From NCBI GenBank assembly GCA_965200525.1, contig OZ241368.1, positions 124,001-188,000 of the forward strand: 64,000 bases of DNA. Reading direction: 5' to 3'. The first letter of the stretch is position 1. Each line of letters starts with the position of its first letter. Both the position numbers and the translations under genes were made by a program. This document shows positions 26,341 through 34,497 of the stretch, in pieces. The notes under the pieces are model-generated. The model ran no database searches. It was given only the letters and a program-made list of their open reading frames with translations, and was not told where the DNA came from. The stretch comes from JANNPJ01 sp965200525 (lineage in GTDB: Bacteria > Actinomycetota > Actinomycetes > Actinomycetales > Kineosporiaceae).

Positions 26341-28002
26341 TCAGTGCACTCCTTCGGCCAGCGGTCCCAGGGCCAGGGCCGGCAGGTAGGTCAGGGCCAC
26401 GACGATCACGATCACGCCCACGAGCATTCCGATGAACAGGGGCTGGTAGGTCTGAAGCGTGCCGCTGGACTCGGGCACCGGCTTCTGGCGAGCCAGCGAC
26501 CCGGCCAGGGCGAGCACGAAGATGATCGGCAGGAACCGGCCGAAGAGCATGGCCAGCCCGAGAGTGGTGTTGTACCAGCCGGTGTTGACGCTGATCCCGG
26601 CGAACGCCGAGCCGTTGTTGTTGCCGGCCGAGGTGAAGGCGTACAGCACCTCGGACAGGCCGTGGGCTCCGGTGTTGAGCATCGAGGCCCGCGCCGAGGG
26701 GATCGCCATCGAGGCGGCCGCACCGGCCAGTACCAGGGTCGGGGTGGTCAGCAGGTAGAGGGAGGCGAACTTCATCTCCCGCGAGCCGATCTTCTTGCCC
26801 AGGTACTCCGGGGTCCGCCCGACCATGAGGCCGGCCACGAAGACCGTGATGACGGCCATGATCAGGATTCCGTAGAGGCCGGAACCTGTTCCACCGGGCG
26901 CCAGTTCGCCGAACATCATGTTCAGCATCTCCAGGCCGCCACCGAGGGAGGTGTAGGAGTCGTGGAACGAGTTCACCGCCCCGGTCGAGGTCAGGGTGGT
27001 GGCCGCGCCGAACGTGGCCGACTGCAGCACCCCGAACCGGGTGTCGGTTCCTTCGGCGGCCGCACCGACCGCCTGGGGAACGGTTCCGCCGTGCAGGCCC
27101 TGGATCACGTTCATCAGCACCACGCTGGTGAACGCGATCAGGCCCATCGCGGCGACGATCGCGTAGCCCTGCTTGTTGTTGGCTACGATCCGCCCGAACA
27201 TGCGCGGCAGGCTGAACGGGATCAGCAGCAGCAGGAAGATCTGCAGCCAGTTGGTCCAGGCCGTCGGGTTCTCGAACGGGTGGGCGCTGTTGACGTTGTA
27301 GAAGCCGCCACCGTTGGTGCCGAGCTCCTTGATGATCTCCTGGCTGGCCACCGGGCCGCCGGTGATGTGCTGGGTGGCACCGGCGATCGTGGTGACGTCC
27401 GTGCCGGAGGAGAAGTTCTGCACCATCCCGGCCGCGACGAACACGATGGCCCCGACCACCGCGACCGGCAGCAGGACGCGCAGGACGACCCGCACCAGGT
27501 CGACCCAGAAGTTGCCGAGCTGATCGCTGAGGTGGCGGGCGAATCCGCGCACCAGGGCGACTGCCACGACGATGCCGACGGCGGCCGAGGCGAAGTTCTG
27601 GACCGCCAGCCCGGCCATCTGCACCAGGTGGCCCATCGTCGACTCACCCGAATAGGCCTGCCAGTTGGTGTTGGTCACGAAGCTGACGGCCGTGTTCCAG
27701 GACAGTGCCGGCGGCACGTCGCTGAAGCCGAGCGAGAGCAGCAGGTGGGCCTGGATTCGCTGGAAGGCGTAGAGGAACAGGACCGAGACGGCCGAGAAGG
27801 CCAGCACGCTGCGGGCGTAGACCGCCCAGGACTGCTCGCCGTCCGGATTGACCCCGATCAACCGGTAGATCCCCCGCTCCACCCGCGAGTGACTGTCGGG
27901 GGTGACCACGCGGTACATGTAGTCCCCGGCCGGCTTGTAGGCCAGCGCCAGGGCCAGCACCAGGGTGGCAATGAAGATGGCCGCGGCCACACCGGAGCTC
28001 AT
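26341..28002 (-). CDS. kdpA: KdpA potassium-channel-like subunit
   Basis: A 553-residue potassium-translocating subunit with ten or so membrane helices. All four selectivity-filter-like loops are visible: VTNTNWQAYSGE, GTNGGGFYNVN, TSTGAVNSFHD and AGNNNGSAFAG. Length matches E. coli KdpA (557). ATG 28002 has GGAG eight bases upstream and overlaps the kdpF stop (TGATG). A longer reading to 28101 would overlap kdpF in another frame and is rejected. Confidence 0.96.
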   Translation of the reverse strand: MSSGVAAAIFIATLVLALALAYKPAGDYMYRVVTPDSHSRVERGIYRLIGVNPDGEQSWAVYARSVLAFSAVSVLFLYAFQRIQAHLLLSLGFSDVPPALSWNTAVSFVTNTNWQAYSGESTMGHLVQMAGLAVQNFASAAVGIVVAVALVRGFARHLSDQLGNFWVDLVRVVLRVLLPVAVVGAIVFVAAGMVQNFSSGTDVTTIAGATQHITGGPVASQEIIKELGTNGGGFYNVNSAHPFENPTAWTNWLQIFLLLLIPFSLPRMFGRIVANNKQGYAIVAAMGLIAFTSVVLMNVIQGLHGGTVPQAVGAAAEGTDTRFGVLQSATFGAATTLTSTGAVNSFHDSYTSLGGGLEMLNMMFGELAPGGTGSGLYGILIMAVITVFVAGLMVGRTPEYLGKKIGSREMKFASLYLLTTPTLVLAGAAASMAIPSARASMLNTGAHGLSEVLYAFTSAGNNNGSAFAGISVNTGWYNTTLGLAMLFGRFLPIIFVLALAGSLARQKPVPESSGTLQTYQPLFIGMLVGVIVIVVALTYLPALALGPLAEGVH

Positions 28003-28091
28003 CAGAAACGCTCCGGGAACAGCAGGGCCACGACCAGGAACACGGTCAGGGCCAGGGCGGCGATCAGGCCGATGGCATTGGTGGGGTTCAC
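28002..28091 (-). CDS. kdpF: KdpF small subunit (29 aa)
   Basis: A GTG-started 29-residue frame encodes one membrane helix with the typical KdpF ending: (M)NPTNAIGLIAALALTVF followed by LVVALLFPERF and stop. KdpF stabilises the KdpABC complex in the membrane. Its start overlaps the stop of the upstream 27-aa gene (GTGA) and its TGA overlaps the kdpA ATG, so it is fully embedded in the operon. Confidence 0.9.
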   Translation of the reverse strand: MNPTNAIGLIAALALTVFLVVALLFPERF

Positions 28092-28171
28092 AACCGCTCA
28101 ACTCCCCGGACGATCAGTCCGAGCACGGCGAACAGGCCCACCGTCACCACCACGAATACGACGTCGAACAC
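28088..28171 (-). CDS. 27-aa membrane micropeptide at head of kdp operon
   Basis: A GTG-started frame encodes (M)FDVVFVVVTVGLFAVLGLI then VRGVERL: one hydrophobic helix followed by a short basic tail. The RBS is excellent (AGGAGA five bases before GTG) and the stop overlaps the kdpF start. I recall similar tiny frames before kdpF in other actinomycetes, but have no database check. It may be an extra small subunit of the Kdp complex or a leader peptide that couples translation. Confidence 0.75.
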   Translation of the reverse strand: MFDVVFVVVTVGLFAVLGLIVRGVERL

Positions 28172-28284
28172 GCTTGTCTCCTGGGCAGTTCCATGGGGGT
28201 CCGGGATGGACCCTCGATGGAAGTACAGCCCCGCGCAGCAACCGCCGTAAGGGTCGTTGACAGAAAAACAACGGCCCGGGGCGC

Positions 28285-28299
28285 GATCTTGACAAGATC
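28285..28299. promoter_or_regulatory. Palindrome in the kdp promoter region
   Basis: Perfect 15-bp palindrome GATCTTG-A-CAAGATC, 114 bp upstream of the first kdp-operon codon. It is the best candidate for a KdpE or other regulator site. A small GGGTCC / GGACCC hairpin at 28197-28213 lies in the likely leader. Confidence 0.5.
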
Positions 28300-28370
28300 T
28301 CTACACCCGCGCCCGATTGGGCAGTTTTGTTAGGGCCGCCGGGCTGGGCGCCGGCTTCGACCTGGCCAGG

Positions 28371-29219
28371 TCAGGCCGTGTTGCGGGCCCGGTAGGTGCT
28401 GAGGTTCGGGATGCTCTCGGTGGCCAGGAAGACCGACGGGATCTGGATCAGAGCATCCTCGGTGTGCTGCCAGCAGCCCCAGGCTCCCTCCCCCCAGGAG
28501 TCCGCGACCTTCAACTCGGCGCGTTCGGTGCAGGCGCGAGTGCCCCCCAGCTGGCACCAGTCCGGTCGCTGCCGCTGCACCACGTCCGCGGCGGCCCGGG
28601 TGGCCTGGGCGCTGAGCTGGTCGGCCGCGTCGCGAGCGAGAGTGTCTGCAACGTGGTTGCTGCGTTCGGTGCGCAGAACGTTCAGTGCGTTGATGCGCAG
28701 GTGCAGGAGCTGGGCAATGGTCGCGGCCAGCCCGGCCAGGAGAGCCAGCTGGGTCGGAGTCGTGGTGGCGCGGCGTCGGCGTCTGCGGTCCATCACTTCC
28801 AGGGTTCCGACCCGGCGTCCGTCCGGGATGAGGATGGGGGCGGCGGCGAAGAACCGGATCGAGTGCTTGCCCTGGGCCCACGGGTGATCCTTGGTCTGCG
28901 GATCGGCGCTGACATCGCCGATGGCCCACGGCTTGAGCGTGTCCACTCTGGTGCTCACGCTGGGCCCGGCGGGCAGCAGCCCGCCGTCGTCGGGTCCTTC
29001 GGAGGGCGGAAACCAGATCCGGGCGTCGCCGGCGATGGTGACCGTCACGATTGCGGCGTTCAGGACCAGCGCCGCCATCCGGGCGATCTGCTCGAAGGCG
29101 CCGTCCACGGGGGCGTACAGGCCTGCGTAACCGGCGGTCGTGTCCTCGCCCGGCCGGCTCGGCGCCGAAACGTCAGTGGTAGCGGCCGCACGGGGGCCTG
29201 GCTGCGGGGGTGTGCTCAT
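28371..29219 (-). CDS. GAF domain protein
   Basis: A 282-residue soluble protein. Residues 35-160 form a GAF sensor domain (AFEQIARMAALVLNAAIVTVTIAG ... FFAAAPILIPDGRRVGTLEVMDR) like those of phytochrome-type and redox sensors. The C-terminal 120 residues are helical, then end in a Trp/Cys-containing segment (DWCQLGGTRACTERAELKV) of unknown function. No kinase, GGDEF or ANTAR output is fused, so it is an input module for an unidentified partner. ATG 29219 follows AGGAGA. It is 200 bp upstream of the kdp operon on the same strand. Confidence 0.8.
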   Translation of the reverse strand: MSTPPQPGPRAAATTDVSAPSRPGEDTTAGYAGLYAPVDGAFEQIARMAALVLNAAIVTVTIAGDARIWFPPSEGPDDGGLLPAGPSVSTRVDTLKPWAIGDVSADPQTKDHPWAQGKHSIRFFAAAPILIPDGRRVGTLEVMDRRRRRRATTTPTQLALLAGLAATIAQLLHLRINALNVLRTERSNHVADTLARDAADQLSAQATRAAADVVQRQRPDWCQLGGTRACTERAELKVADSWGEGAWGCWQHTEDALIQIPSVFLATESIPNLSTYRARNTA

Positions 29220-29429
29220 GCCGGCGTTCTCCTGCGTCGAGGCCTACGCACTCCAGGGGCGCGGGATGTTGTGGTGCTGCTGGCGCAGACGATTTGTCAT
29301 GCTGAGAGGCGTCCTGACGATGACACAGCGGCCCGAACTGTGCCACTTAAGCCACAGGCATCTCACTCACCCGACCTCATCTGGTCCTGCCGCTCCACCA
29401 GGGGGTGGTTCTCGGCCCGCATCCCTGCC

Positions 29430-29450
29430 TTGACCTTGACCCTGCGTCAA
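29430..29450. promoter_or_regulatory. MerR-type inverted repeat before the ABC exporter
   Basis: TTGAC occurs at 29430-29434 and 29436-29440, with the inverse GTCAA at 29446-29450, giving the repeat TTGAC-cctgc-GTCAA. It lies 18 bp before the ABC ATPase start, and a MerR gene ends the same operon, so an operator role is likely. Confidence 0.5.
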
Positions 29451-29467
29451 CCTTCGACCATGGCGGA

Positions 29468-30424
29468 ATGACCGCTACCAACCCCGCCATCGAGGTCTCC
29501 GGACTGACCAAGTCCTTCGGCGAGCACACCGTGCTGAACGGTGTCGACCTGAGCGTGCCGCCGGGCTCCGTCTACGCACTGCTGGGGCCCAACGGCGCCG
29601 GCAAGACCACCATCGTCAACATCCTCTCGACCCTGCTCACCCCGGACGAGGGCGAGCTGCGCGTGGCCGGCTTCGACGTCCGCCGTGAGGCCGCCGGGGT
29701 GCGCGCCTCGATCGGTGTCACCGGGCAGTTCTCCGCGATCGACGAGCTGCTCACCGGCCGGGAGAACCTGCGGCTGATGGCCGATCTGGCCCACCTGGAC
29801 CGGGCCGGCGCCGCCGGCACGGTCAGCGGACTGCTGGAGCGCTTCGATCTCATCGAGGCGGGTGACCGGCGGGCGCAGACCTACTCCGGCGGGATGAAGC
29901 GCCGCCTCGACCTGGCCATGACCCTCATCGCCCGGCCTCGGCTGATCTTCCTCGACGAGCCGACCACCGGCCTGGACCCGCGCAGTCGCCGCGACCTGTG
30001 GGCGATCGTGCGCGAGCAGGTCGCCGGTGGCGTGACGGTGCTGCTGACCACCCAGTACCTGGAGGAGGCCGATCAGCTGGCCGACCGGATCGGCGTCCTG
30101 GACGGGGGCCGCCTGGTCGCCGAGGGCACGGCGTCCGAGCTGAAGCGGCGAGTGCCCGGCGGGCGCGTGTCGGTGCAGTTCGTGGACGCCGCCGGCCTGG
30201 CCGCCGCGGCCGCGAGCCACCCGCAGGCCACCACCAACGCCGAGGCCCTCACCCTGCACGTGCCCAGCGACGGCAGCATCGCCGGGCTGCGCCACGTGCT
30301 CGACGGCCTGGACGACGCCCGCGTCGCCGGGGTGAGCGTCGAGTCGCCCGACCTGGACGACGTGTTTCTCGCGCTCACCGGCCACGGAGCCGGCGCGCCC
30401 ATCGTTGAGGAGATGTCCGCATGA
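29468..30424 (+). CDS. ABC exporter ATP-binding protein (DrrA-like, second set)
   Basis: A 318-residue ATPase with Walker A GPNGAGKTTIVN, Q-loop TGQFSAIDELLTGRENL, signature YSGGMKRRLDLAMTL, Walker B LIFLDEPTTGLDP and a DrrA-type C-terminal domain ending SPDLDDVFLALTG. The start ATG 29468 sits close behind a MerR-type repeat, with only a weak RBS, so the transcript may have a very short leader. Its stop overlaps the permease start (ATGA, 30421-30424). It pairs with the permease and MerR gene as one operon and is a paralogue of 9944-10891. Confidence 0.93.
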   Translation: MTATNPAIEVSGLTKSFGEHTVLNGVDLSVPPGSVYALLGPNGAGKTTIVNILSTLLTPDEGELRVAGFDVRREAAGVRASIGVTGQFSAIDELLTGRENLRLMADLAHLDRAGAAGTVSGLLERFDLIEAGDRRAQTYSGGMKRRLDLAMTLIARPRLIFLDEPTTGLDPRSRRDLWAIVREQVAGGVTVLLTTQYLEEADQLADRIGVLDGGRLVAEGTASELKRRVPGGRVSVQFVDAAGLAAAAASHPQATTNAEALTLHVPSDGSIAGLRHVLDGLDDARVAGVSVESPDLDDVFLALTGHGAGAPIVEEMSA

Positions 30425-31215
30425 GCACGAGCGCCCTGACCGTCCGCGACTCGGCCACGATGCTGCGGCGCAACCTGCTGCACCTGCGCCGCTATCCCTC
30501 GTTGTCGATCATCCTGGTGGCCCAGCCGATCCTGTTCCTGGTGCTTTTCGTGTACGTGTTCGGCGGCACCCTCGGCGCCGGCCTGCCGGGCCAGGGCGGC
30601 GGCGATCGCGGCGACTACCTGGTGTTCATCACGCCGGGCATCCTGTTCATGACCGTGGCCAGCGTCGCCCTGGGCACGGCGATCTCCACCGCGACCGACA
30701 TGAGCACCGGGATCATCGCCCGCTTTCGCACGATGAACATCGCCCGGGTGTCGGTGCTGACCGGCCACGTGCTCGGCGCCGTCATCAAGACCGCGTTCGC
30801 GGTGCTGATCGTGACGGCGTTCGCCGTGGCGATCGGGTTCCGTTCGGACGCCGGCTGGCTCGACTGGCTGGGCGCGATCGGCCTGGTGCTGCTCATCGCG
30901 TTCTCCATCACCTGGCTGACGGTCGGCATGGGCCTGGCCGCCGACAGCGTCGAGACGGCCAGCAACACCCCGCTGTTCCTGGTCATCCTGCCCTTCCTGA
31001 GCAGCGGTTTCGTGCCGACCGGGGCGATGCCGGCCGGGCTGCGCCAGTTCGCCGAGCACCAGCCGTTCACCCCGATGATCAACACCCTGCGGGCCCTGGT
31101 CACGGGCGCGCCGACCGGCTCGGACCTGTGGCTGGCCATCGGGTGGTGCCTGGTGATCGCGCTGCTCGGCTTTCTGTGGTCGCGCCGGTTGTTCCTGCGC
31201 GTGCCTGCGAAATAG
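30421..31215 (+). CDS. ABC-2 type exporter permease (DrrB-like, second set)
   Basis: A 264-residue membrane protein with six hydrophobic helices and ABC-2 landmarks: LVLFVYVFGGTLG, YLVFITPGILFMTVA, IARFRTMNIARVSV and FLSSGFVPTGAMP. Together with the ATPase it should export a lipophilic compound. It is translationally coupled to the ATPase and followed after 12 bp by the MerR regulator gene, a common regulator-exporter layout for drug efflux. Confidence 0.92.
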   Translation: MSTSALTVRDSATMLRRNLLHLRRYPSLSIILVAQPILFLVLFVYVFGGTLGAGLPGQGGGDRGDYLVFITPGILFMTVASVALGTAISTATDMSTGIIARFRTMNIARVSVLTGHVLGAVIKTAFAVLIVTAFAVAIGFRSDAGWLDWLGAIGLVLLIAFSITWLTVGMGLAADSVETASNTPLFLVILPFLSSGFVPTGAMPAGLRQFAEHQPFTPMINTLRALVTGAPTGSDLWLAIGWCLVIALLGFLWSRRLFLRVPAK

Positions 31216-31227
31216 GAGACTGGCCCC

Positions 31228-31998
31228 GTGCTCACCATCAGCCAGCTGGCAGCCTACGCCGGCGTCACCGTGCGCGCGGTGCGGCACTACCACGCCAAGG
31301 GCCTGCTGCCCGAGCCCGAGCGCGACCACTCCGGCTACCGGCGCTACAACGCCCACGCCGTCGTCGAGCTGATCAAGATCCGCACCCTGGCCGAGGCGGG
31401 CGTGCCGCTGGCCCGCGTCGGCGAGCTCCTGGCGGCCGGCGACGAGGAGTTCGCCGAGGCCGTGGCCGACATCGACCGGCGGCTGCGCGCGGAGATCCGC
31501 CAGCGCCAGCACCACCGCGAGCAGATCGCCCAGCTGGCCGCGGGCGACAGCCTGGCCCTGCCGGCCGAGGCGGTGGCCTACCTTGAGCGGCTGCACGAAT
31601 TGGGACTGCCGGGGGCGATGATCGCGGGCGAGCGGGACGCCTGGATCCTGGTGGCCGCCCAGCTGCCCCAGCACATGCCGGTGTACATGAAGCTGAAGCA
31701 GCAGCAACTCGACGACCCCGCGACCCTCGACCTCTATCGCGACCTGGCCACGATGCTCGAGTGGGAGGCCGACGATCCCCGGGTGGCTGCGGTGGGCGAT
31801 CGGCTGGTCGCCATGCTCGAGGCCGGCGACGACGGCGAGGGGTGGGAAGGCCACGAGGACGATCTGAGCGACGAACTGGTGCAGCTGCTCGACTCGGTCT
31901 TCCTCGACTCGGTGCCGATCGCCCGCCGGCTCATGGAGCTGCTGGAGGCACGCGGCTGGCGGGGCTGGACCCGGCTGGAGCGGATCCCGCCGCGATGA
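31228..31998 (+). CDS. MerR-family regulator with ligand domain
   Basis: A 256-residue protein: an N-terminal MerR winged helix (LTISQLAAYAGVTVRAVRHYHAKGLLPEPERD, here split as two motifs around residues 2-20 and 21-35), a coiled-coil dimerisation helix (about 75-110) and a C-terminal effector domain of about 140 residues, rather than the metal-binding tail of short MerRs. It probably senses the exported drug and activates the preceding ABC genes through the TTGAC/GTCAA repeat. The GTG start at 31228 follows AGGAGAC. Confidence 0.9.
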   Translation: MLTISQLAAYAGVTVRAVRHYHAKGLLPEPERDHSGYRRYNAHAVVELIKIRTLAEAGVPLARVGELLAAGDEEFAEAVADIDRRLRAEIRQRQHHREQIAQLAAGDSLALPAEAVAYLERLHELGLPGAMIAGERDAWILVAAQLPQHMPVYMKLKQQQLDDPATLDLYRDLATMLEWEADDPRVAAVGDRLVAMLEAGDDGEGWEGHEDDLSDELVQLLDSVFLDSVPIARRLMELLEARGWRGWTRLERIPPR

Positions 31999-32017
31999 GG
32001 CTGCCCTCGGCGTCCGG

Positions 32018-32560
32018 TCACGAATGACGTCGGCGCTGGAGGTAGTGCGCCGACACCAGCAGGACAAGGGGTCCCCAGAGCAGGAACGGTGCGTAGGCGC
32101 AGGTCATGAGGATGGCCCAACCGGTGTAGCCGTGGCTCATGTTGGCGTTCCAGTGCCAGGCCACTGTGGTGAACAGCACGGTTGCCGCCGCTCCCCCGGT
32201 GAGCGCCGGCACCAGCGCGACCGCCGGCGGGATCGACCGGCCCTTGAGCCCGGGGATCCAGGACGGCCAGACCTCGCCCCACCAGCGAACCAGTCCCAGG
32301 GTGAGGAAGGCCAGCCCATCGCTGAGGGCACCGAGCCCGACGAGGTAGCCCAGCCGCTGCCAGAACGGGTGCCCCATCATGTCGGCCATGAACTCGGCGT
32401 CCATGCCCATCGAGACGCCGAACATCAGGGGCAACCGCCAGAGCGAGGCCGCCACCGGGGACAGGGCGGCCAGTTCGGCGGCGATCCGGGCCCAGCGCGG
32501 AACGGGCCGGGCGGTGGTTCGCCGAGGTCGAGGTGGCGCAGCGGTCATGAGGGGGTTCAT
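32018..32560 (-). CDS. Membrane protein of unknown function
   Basis: A 180-residue protein with about four to five hydrophobic helices (IAAELAALSPVAASLW, LGYLVGLGALSDGLAFLTLG, AVALVPALTGGAAATVLF, FLLWGPLVLLVSAHYL). It resembles small actinobacterial membrane proteins seen beside two-component systems, but I cannot name the family. ATG 32560 has GGAGG seven bases upstream. It is divergent from the sensor kinase at 32693, so it may be the target or an accessory of that system. Confidence 0.7.
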   Translation of the reverse strand: MNPLMTAAPPRPRRTTARPVPRWARIAAELAALSPVAASLWRLPLMFGVSMGMDAEFMADMMGHPFWQRLGYLVGLGALSDGLAFLTLGLVRWWGEVWPSWIPGLKGRSIPPAVALVPALTGGAAATVLFTTVAWHWNANMSHGYTGWAILMTCAYAPFLLWGPLVLLVSAHYLQRRRHS

Positions 32561-32680
32561 GCGATCCTCCAATAGGGGACGGTGACACCGGCTGGTGCTC
32601 GCCGAGTGCCACCTTGCAGCCGTGGGCCTGGCCCGGGGCAGATGCCATTCGGCACCCTGTGGCGGGGGCGGTCCCTGACC

Positions 32681-32695
32681 TAGAGTCGAGATGTG
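32681..32695 (+). promoter_or_regulatory. Extended -10 for a leaderless kinase transcript
   Basis: TAGAGT at 32681-32686 fits the TANNNT -10 consensus and ends seven bases before the GTG start at 32693, with no RBS in between. That is the layout of leaderless actinomycete transcripts. The -35 region is not obvious. Confidence 0.45.
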
Positions 32696-33739
32696 AGGAC
32701 GACCTGGGCGGCCCGGACGGCGCTGTGCGGCGGAGCCGTCTCCTTGCTCGTCACCGGTGTCTGGATGGCCGTCGGATCCCGCAGCGAGCCGCACGCGGGG
32801 ACACTGGTGCTATGGCTGCTGGAGGCCGGCGTCCTGCTGGTTCTGATCGTCCTGGCCGTGCGCAGCGCCGGTCCACGTCTGGCCACCGCCGGCGCGCTGG
32901 TGGCCGGCCTCGCCCTGGGTCTCTCCCTGCTGCGTTTCGGCCCGCTCACCCCGGTGATGGCCTACGCCTGCGGTGCCTGGGCCGCGGGGGCCGCGGTCGC
33001 CGCCCTGATCGGCGCGTACTTGCGCGCGCTCGACAGTGGCCGGCACCGGGCGGTCGAGCAGGCCCGCCTGCAGCAGCGCCTGGAGCTGGCTTCCGACCTG
33101 CACGACTTCGTGGCCCACGACGTCAGCGAGATCCTGGCCCAGGCTCAGGCGGCGCAGGTCCTGGCGGTGAGCGAGCCCGCCCGCCTGCACGTGGCGCTGG
33201 AGCGCATCACCACCTCAGCGGTGCGAGCCCTGGACACCCTGGACCGGATCGTGCACGGCGTCCTCGACCAGGGCCCGGACACGGACGGCACCCCGTCCGC
33301 GGCTGCGGGCCTGATGGACGATATTGCGCTGCTGGTGGAGCGTTTTCGATTGCCGGGAACGGTACGGGTGCAGCTGCAGGTGCAGGACGAGGCGCTCGCC
33401 GCGGTGGACCGTGAGGCCGCCAGCGCCCTGTACCGGGCGGTGGTGGAGGCTCTGACCAACGTCCGCAAGCACGCCCGCGACGCGCAGCAGGTGCGCGTCG
33501 CCCTGCGTTCGGGGCCGGATGCGGGGCAGGTCGAGTTGAGCATCACGGACGATGCGCCCCCCCGCCCTCGGCCCGGATCGGCCCAGGCCGGCTTGGGTCT
33601 GGCTTCCCTGTCGACGCGCATTCGAGCGCTGGGAGGCACTTTCCGGGCCGAGCCGGGCGAGGATGGCGGCTGGCGGCTGTGCGTCACGGTGCCGGTGGAA
33701 GCTCCCGTTCCCACCGACAGTCGGAACCGGGCGCGGTGA
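32693..33739 (+). CDS. NarL-type sensor histidine kinase
   Basis: A 348-residue kinase. Four hydrophobic helices (about 8-125) form a membrane sensor without a large extracellular domain. A HisKA_3 dimerisation region follows with H in DLHDFVAHDVSEI (about residue 140), then the HATPase with VVEALTNVRKHARDAQQ and GLGLASLSTRIRALGG. It is expected to phosphorylate the response regulator encoded next, whose GTG overlaps its TGA. The GTG start at 32693 appears leaderless. Confidence 0.88.
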   Translation: MRTTWAARTALCGGAVSLLVTGVWMAVGSRSEPHAGTLVLWLLEAGVLLVLIVLAVRSAGPRLATAGALVAGLALGLSLLRFGPLTPVMAYACGAWAAGAAVAALIGAYLRALDSGRHRAVEQARLQQRLELASDLHDFVAHDVSEILAQAQAAQVLAVSEPARLHVALERITTSAVRALDTLDRIVHGVLDQGPDTDGTPSAAAGLMDDIALLVERFRLPGTVRVQLQVQDEALAAVDREAASALYRAVVEALTNVRKHARDAQQVRVALRSGPDAGQVELSITDDAPPRPRPGSAQAGLGLASLSTRIRALGGTFRAEPGEDGGWRLCVTVPVEAPVPTDSRNRAR

Positions 33740-34404
33740 GCGCGCCGATTCGGGTCCTGATCGCCGATGACCAGGAGGTGATCCGCGAGGCCTTTGCGAT
33801 CGTCCTGAACGCCCAATCTGATATCGACGTCGTTGCCGAAGCGGGCGATGGAGTTTCGGCGCTGGAGCAGGCTCGCCGTCTGCGCCCGGATGTCGTCCTC
33901 GCCGACATCCGCATGCCTCGGCTCGACGGGCTAGACGTGACCCGGCAGCTGGCCGGACCGGGGGTGATCGATCCGATCCCGGTCGTCGTCGTTACGACGT
34001 TCGACCTGGACGAGTACGTGTACACGGCTTTGGAGAACGGGGCCTGCGGGTTCCTGCTGAAGAGATCCACTCCGGCTCTGCTGGTGGAGGCGGTGCGGGC
34101 CGCGGCGAGCGGCGAGGCGCTGATCAGCCCCCAGATCACCCTTCGGCTGATCGATCATCTTCGCCGGGGCCGGTCGGCGGCGCCTGCGTCGTCCCCAGAC
34201 GGGCAGGCCCCACACCTGACTCCTCGAGAGCGGGAAATCGTGGCCCAGGTCGCGCACGGGGCGAGCAACAACGAGATCGCTCAGCATCTGTTCATCAGCC
34301 CGGGCACCGCGAAGAACCACCTCGCCACCATCCAGTCGAAGATCGGCGCCCGGAATCGGGTCGCCGTGGCCGTCTGGGCCTGGAACAACGGTCTGGCCAC
34401 GTGA
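33736..34404 (+). CDS. NarL/FixJ-type response regulator
   Basis: A 222-residue regulator: receiver 1-120 with D10-D11, the phosphoacceptor Asp in DVVLADIRMPRLDG (about residue 55) and K in FLLKRS; LuxR-type HTH 150-215 (LTPREREIVAQVAHGASNN, ISPGTAKNHLATIQSK). The GTG start at 33736 overlaps the kinase stop (GTGA), so the two proteins form one two-component system. Its targets may include the divergent membrane protein at 32018. Confidence 0.92.
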   Translation: MSAPIRVLIADDQEVIREAFAIVLNAQSDIDVVAEAGDGVSALEQARRLRPDVVLADIRMPRLDGLDVTRQLAGPGVIDPIPVVVVTTFDLDEYVYTALENGACGFLLKRSTPALLVEAVRAAASGEALISPQITLRLIDHLRRGRSAAPASSPDGQAPHLTPREREIVAQVAHGASNNEIAQHLFISPGTAKNHLATIQSKIGARNRVAVAVWAWNNGLAT

Positions 34405-34497
34405 GTGGCGCCCAGCTGTGCTTGCCCACGCCTGAGTCGGCCGAAGGCGGGGGCAATCGCAAGCCCGGCCTGATACCCGCATCGTCAGGCGAGTGCG

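Noticed and set aside
24290..26389. A 699-codon plus-strand frame opposite kdpB
   Set aside because: Antisense shadow of a gene with intact P-type ATPase motifs; composition is low-complexity.
28002..28101. Upstream extension of KdpA to 28101
   Set aside because: It would overlap kdpF in another frame and has no homology; ATG 28002 has a proper RBS and TGATG coupling.
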